Assembly (NCBI GenBank): GCA_005809115.1
Contig: SYLK01000701.1
Coordinates: forward strand, 1 to 7,885
Reading direction: 5' to 3'
Length of the DNA: 7,885 bases
Source of the DNA: Planctomyces sp.
GTDB lineage: Bacteria > Planctomycetota > Planctomycetia > Planctomycetales > Planctomycetaceae
The position numbers and the translations under genes are program-made. The notes under the pieces are model-generated. The model was given only the letters and a program-made list of their open reading frames with translations. It was not told the origin of the DNA and did not search any database. Below, piece after piece: positions 5,757 through 7,885 of the stretch; within the stretch, counting starts at the first letter, position 1; each line of letters starts with the position of its first letter.

Positions 5757-6935
5757 TCATGGCGTCGGGGGCTTCCGGAGGCTCGGCAATGTCTGTTCGA
5801 AGACATTGAACTCGGCAGCGGGATTCATGTCACGATTGTCATGAACCAGTGCGCCAAACACGATTCTGAGTGTTTCACCCCTGGCCACTGTGACAGTGCT
5901 GCGAGTTCCCTGTTTCATCGCTTCACGGCCGAATGGGTTTGCCACAAACACTCCGTAGTCGCGATTGTGCCACCAGCTCCTGCGGAAGTTGTCCGGGCTC
6001 GCCATCAGCATGATTCCTCCGGAACGGTCGCCACTGGTCCCGGAGTAGTCGCACCAGTCCGCTGGTTGTCCCCAGGTTGCTTTCGCTGTCTTTTCTCCCG
6101 TCGAGCTGCGAAGAAAACCGCCGTTCTTTTCGATGAATGGCGTCGCCACTCGAGCACCGAAGCCCATCTCTTCCTGGTCGCCGAATGTGAAATCCTGCTG
6201 ATCCGCATGGAATGCGGCACTCCAGACGAGCAGCCAGCCGCGAGGGCGGGCCGTCAGTGCGAAATGATTCGTCAGCATGCAGAGCGGCTGCCCCGTGTTC
6301 GTTTTCAGGCGACATTCCGTGGCAAACTGCAGCCGCCCGTCAGTGATCGCTGGAGGCCATATGAACCGAACATGCTCAATTGGTGCCTTGTTGCGCCAGA
6401 AGTCCTGACCGCTGATGTCGCCGAACCCGAGCCAGATTCCGGGATGATTCGTATCGTGGTCGAGAGCGTCCACGCCATCGACCGGCGGATGATTCCGGGT
6501 GATCTGCCTTCCGTCCGCGAGGCGAGCATTCGCAAAGTACGGTCGCAGAATTCGGTCGTCTCGAAACACGAAATCGACGACTGGCTGCCCGGACAGAGAA
6601 ATGCGAAGTCGATCAGTCGATTCTTCGACACGGAAGCCATTTTCCTTTGGCAGCGGCTTCGACGGGGCAGTCGAAACGGGGACCGCCGGCGCAGACCGCG
6701 AGAGCAGACACGTCGTCAGATCTCCGACCTGCTGTGGTGCCAGCGTATCGGCCAATTCGGGAAGTGCCGGGAGATCGACCGACTTGTCAACGACAGACTG
6801 GCCGTGTGCCGCGTCGGATCTGCCCAGCAGACCGACGCCAGGCAGCAGGATCAGCTCAAGAATGACCAGCGACCGTGTCTGAAGAAACTGACGTCGCAGC
6901 GAGAAATGAGCGGGTTTCCGGGGATGCCTGGGCAT
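5757..6935 (-). CDS. PmoA-like DUF6807 exported protein
   Basis: This 392-residue protein has a twin-arginine-type leader, SLRRQFLQ at 12-19, followed by a hydrophobic segment at 22-37 and a likely cleavage near A42-A43 or after G45. The mature part is preceded by a variable linker (about 47-95). The conserved DUF6807 blocks are RILRPYFAN at 128-136, ITRNHPP at 145-151, DHDTNHPGIWLGFGDI at 159-174 and QDFWRNKAPIEHVRF at 177-191. Further blocks are GFGARVATPF at 258-267 and the ending segment around 315-365 with WWHNRDYGVFVANPFG. Database names such as 'methane oxygenase PmoA' are historical; there is no resemblance to the membrane monooxygenase subunit, and the reaction is not known. Relatives often sit in sugar-related gene sets of planctomycetes. 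The ATG at 6935 is chosen because AAGGAG (6944-6949) lies eight bases upstream; the frame stays open 60 codons further up but without a leader peptide. It is separated by 246 bases from the repressor gene and probably transcribed separately. Confidence 0.9.
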   Translation of the reverse strand: MPRHPRKPAHFSLRRQFLQTRSLVILELILLPGVGLLGRSDAAHGQSVVDKSVDLPALPELADTLAPQQVGDLTTCLLSRSAPAVPVSTAPSKPLPKENGFRVEESTDRLRISLSGQPVVDFVFRDDRILRPYFANARLADGRQITRNHPPVDGVDALDHDTNHPGIWLGFGDISGQDFWRNKAPIEHVRFIWPPAITDGRLQFATECRLKTNTGQPLCMLTNHFALTARPRGWLLVWSAAFHADQQDFTFGDQEEMGFGARVATPFIEKNGGFLRSSTGEKTAKATWGQPADWCDYSGTSGDRSGGIMLMASPDNFRRSWWHNRDYGVFVANPFGREAMKQGTRSTVTVARGETLRIVFGALVHDNRDMNPAAEFNVFEQTLPSLRKPPTP

Positions 6936-6943
6936 GCAGGTCA

Positions 6944-6949
6944 CTCCTT
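6944..6949 (-). promoter_or_regulatory. Ribosome binding site deciding the DUF6807 start
   Basis: A perfect AAGGAG on the minus strand, eight bases before the ATG at 6935, puts the start directly before the twin-arginine leader and not at the upstream in-frame methionine at 7115. Confidence 0.75.
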
Positions 6950-7431
6950 GTGGTTCATAGTGGAAAGAGGTCTCGCGCCGGATTCTGGCGCATCGGTTCG
7001 CCTCCTGACGCGATCCTGGGGGAGCAGTGAGTACCCGCCGTTCCCTGACTGAGACGATTCTGGCTGACTTCGAATGGCCATGCTTCTTTTCCGCGGGGAC
7101 GACCTCACATGACACTGCGTCGGATGGCGGCCAACTTCAGGTCACCCGGCGATCGAGTCACGGAGTCTACCAGGTTTTGGCTGCGAAGCACGGCTCGCAG
7201 TGGAGTCACCGAAGCATGCACCGGAAACCGACGCGCCAAAGTGTGGATTTCCGTTCCGAGAAAACCCCGGTCAGCCGGGACAATTCAGCGATGCCGGCAG
7301 CTACGCGTCAGATGTCCTGCTGGGCATTGCAGCAACCTTGGCAGCAGGGAGAATTCTCCGAGTTCATGGCGGCAACGGAATCGCTGGCGGGCCGTTGTTC
7401 AGGACCGGCCAAAAAATCAGTTGAACAAATC

Positions 7432-7467
7432 TTCTGGTCAGGGAAGCGCAGCGCCCCCTGACCAGAA
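7432..7467. repeat. Perfect 12-base inverted repeat (strong hairpin)
   Basis: The arms TTCTGGTCAGGG (7432-7443) and CCCTGACCAGAA (7456-7467) are exactly complementary around a 12-base GC-rich loop. On the minus strand the hairpin is followed by T-rich sequence, including six T about 15 bases on (7411-7416), which is too far for a classic terminator. No gene on either strand obviously ends here. It could be the end of an unannotated small RNA, a leftover of a mobile element, or a regulator site. Confidence 0.6.
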
Positions 7468-7572
7468 TCACGCTGGTATGTGACAGCGGCTGGACAAGAA
7501 CGTTTCGTTTCGACCGTAAGATTGCTGCACGCAATCATCGGCCAGCTGATGAACTGAGCCAGCGGTTCCGCA

Positions 7573-7601
7573 TTGTCGGACCGCAGACCGGACGGTATAG
7601 T
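7573..7601 (+). promoter_or_regulatory. Likely promoter of the enolase-superfamily gene
   Basis: TTGTCG (7573-7578) and TATAGT (7596-7601) are separated by 17 bases. The -10 matches five of six sigma-70 consensus bases and the -35 four of six. The start would be near 7608, about 36 bases before the ATG at 7644. The leader has no strong Shine-Dalgarno sequence. Confidence 0.45.
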
Positions 7602-7643
7602 TCTGTGCGTCTCGCCATCGATTCCGACACAGCAGATCCGCCG

Positions 7644-7885
7644 ATGAAAATTACGGACGTGCGCACGATTCTCCTGACGGGTCCCTGCACGAATGACCCT
7701 TTCCTGACGGAGTGTCGTCGATACCGCAGTGCCGCGTTCATTGAGGTCCACACGGATGTGGGCCTGGTGGGCACGGGCGAGTCGTACAACGGTTATCGCT
7801 GTGCGGAACTGTATCCGGCGGCGGTGGAGATCTTCGCGCCGATTCTGCTGGGGCAGAACGCTGACAACGTGCCACAGCTGTGGCA
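7644..7885 (+). CDS. Enolase-superfamily (mandelate racemase/muconate lactonizing) protein, N-terminal part
   Basis: Eighty codons are visible and the frame is open at the window end. Family members have about 370-420 residues, so only the N-terminal capping domain is present. It starts MKITDVRTILLTGP, then shows RSAAFIEVHTDVGLVGTGES at 28-47, which is the beta-strand and glycine-rich turn typical of the MR_MLE N-terminal domain. Next come YNGY at 48-51, the helix ELYPAAVEIFAPILLGQN at 55-72, and the DNVPQLW ending. The capping domain closes over substrate; the metal-binding and catalytic barrel lies outside the window. Substrate is usually an acid sugar or related carboxylate, abstracted at the alpha carbon, but cannot be told from this part. 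The ATG is preferred because it gives the usual MKITDV opening, although the ribosome binding site is poor; a GTG fourteen codons upstream is possible but less likely. It is transcribed divergently from the DUF6807 gene. Confidence 0.88.
   Translation, partial: MKITDVRTILLTGPCTNDPFLTECRRYRSAAFIEVHTDVGLVGTGESYNGYRCAELYPAAVEIFAPILLGQNADNVPQLW

Larger units (their letters stand above)
6936..7643. other. 708-base divergent intergenic region with several inverted repeats
   Basis: This region separates the DUF6807 gene (minus) from the enolase-superfamily gene (plus). Open frames exist on both strands, the longest about 145 codons, but none shows a recognisable family, a signal peptide or a good ribosome binding site, so I call no gene. 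Perfect inverted repeats occur at 6975-6991 (GCGCC/GGCGC, in the DUF6807 leader), 7181-7200 (CTGCGA/TCGCAG), 7266-7279 (CCCGG/CCGGG) and, much the strongest, 7432-7467. A likely plus-strand promoter lies at 7573-7601. The region may hold regulatory sites or a small RNA; a decayed gene cannot be excluded. Confidence 0.45.

Noticed and set aside
5745..7052. 435-codon open frame on the plus strand
   Set aside because: It is antisense to the DUF6807 gene, whose conserved motifs, leader and ribosome binding site are clear. The plus-strand translation has no family features.
6936..7115. 60-codon upstream extension of the DUF6807 protein
   Set aside because: AAGGAG is positioned for the ATG at 6935, and the twin-arginine leader begins there; the extension is Arg-rich and signal-free.
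7109..7483. Plus-strand open frames of 124 and 144 codons before the enolase-superfamily gene
   Set aside because: Neither overlapping frame has recognisable motifs or a good ribosome binding site. They overlap each other and run through or end within the strong hairpin.
7308..7751. 147-codon minus-strand open frame overlapping the enolase-superfamily start
   Set aside because: It runs antisense through a clear gene start and promoter, shows no family or leader, and has no good ribosome binding site.

Overview
The window most likely comes from a planctomycete chromosome. Three exported-protein families that are greatly expanded in that phylum lie close together: a DUF1501 protein, a DUF1549/DUF1553 (PSCyt2/PSD1) protein and a PmoA-like DUF6807 protein. 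A BlaI-type repressor next to an oversized M56 membrane protease is also common there. The DNA is GC-rich, so long antisense open frames are frequent and were discarded. The genus cannot be told from this sequence.

Layout. On the minus strand, read from high to low coordinates: a DUF6807 (PmoA-like) protein with a Tat-type leader (6935-5757); a 246-base gap holding a clear promoter with an inverted repeat between its -35 and -10 boxes; a BlaI/MecI/CopY-family winged-helix repressor (5510-5109); three bases later a 934-residue BlaR1/MecR1-like M56 metalloprotease with an unusual C-terminal region (5105-2301); a 154-base gap; a compact 449-residue DUF1549/DUF1553 protein (2146-797); a 313-base gap with a purine/pyrimidine-rich inverted-repeat element; and the first 161 codons of a DUF1501 protein (483-1, continuing beyond the window). 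On the plus strand the last 242 bases start an enolase-superfamily (mandelate racemase/muconate lactonizing) protein, transcribed away from the DUF6807 gene across about 700 bases that hold several inverted repeats but no convincing gene.

How the genes may work together. Repressor and protease form a standard two-gene signalling pair. By analogy with BlaI/BlaR1, the protease senses something outside the cytoplasmic membrane and triggers loss of the repressor from its operator. The operator seen upstream of the repressor gene would make the pair self-regulating. The DUF1549/DUF1553 and DUF1501 genes lie downstream in the same direction and are the obvious candidates for an output, but the 154- and 313-base gaps mean co-transcription is not certain. 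The protease has no recognisable penicillin-binding sensor domain. Instead it has about 500 predicted mostly helical residues after its last membrane segment, plus an enlarged, low-complexity loop between membrane segments 2 and 3. What it senses is unknown, and this is the most original point in the window. The DUF6807 and enolase-superfamily genes look like separate, possibly catabolic, units.
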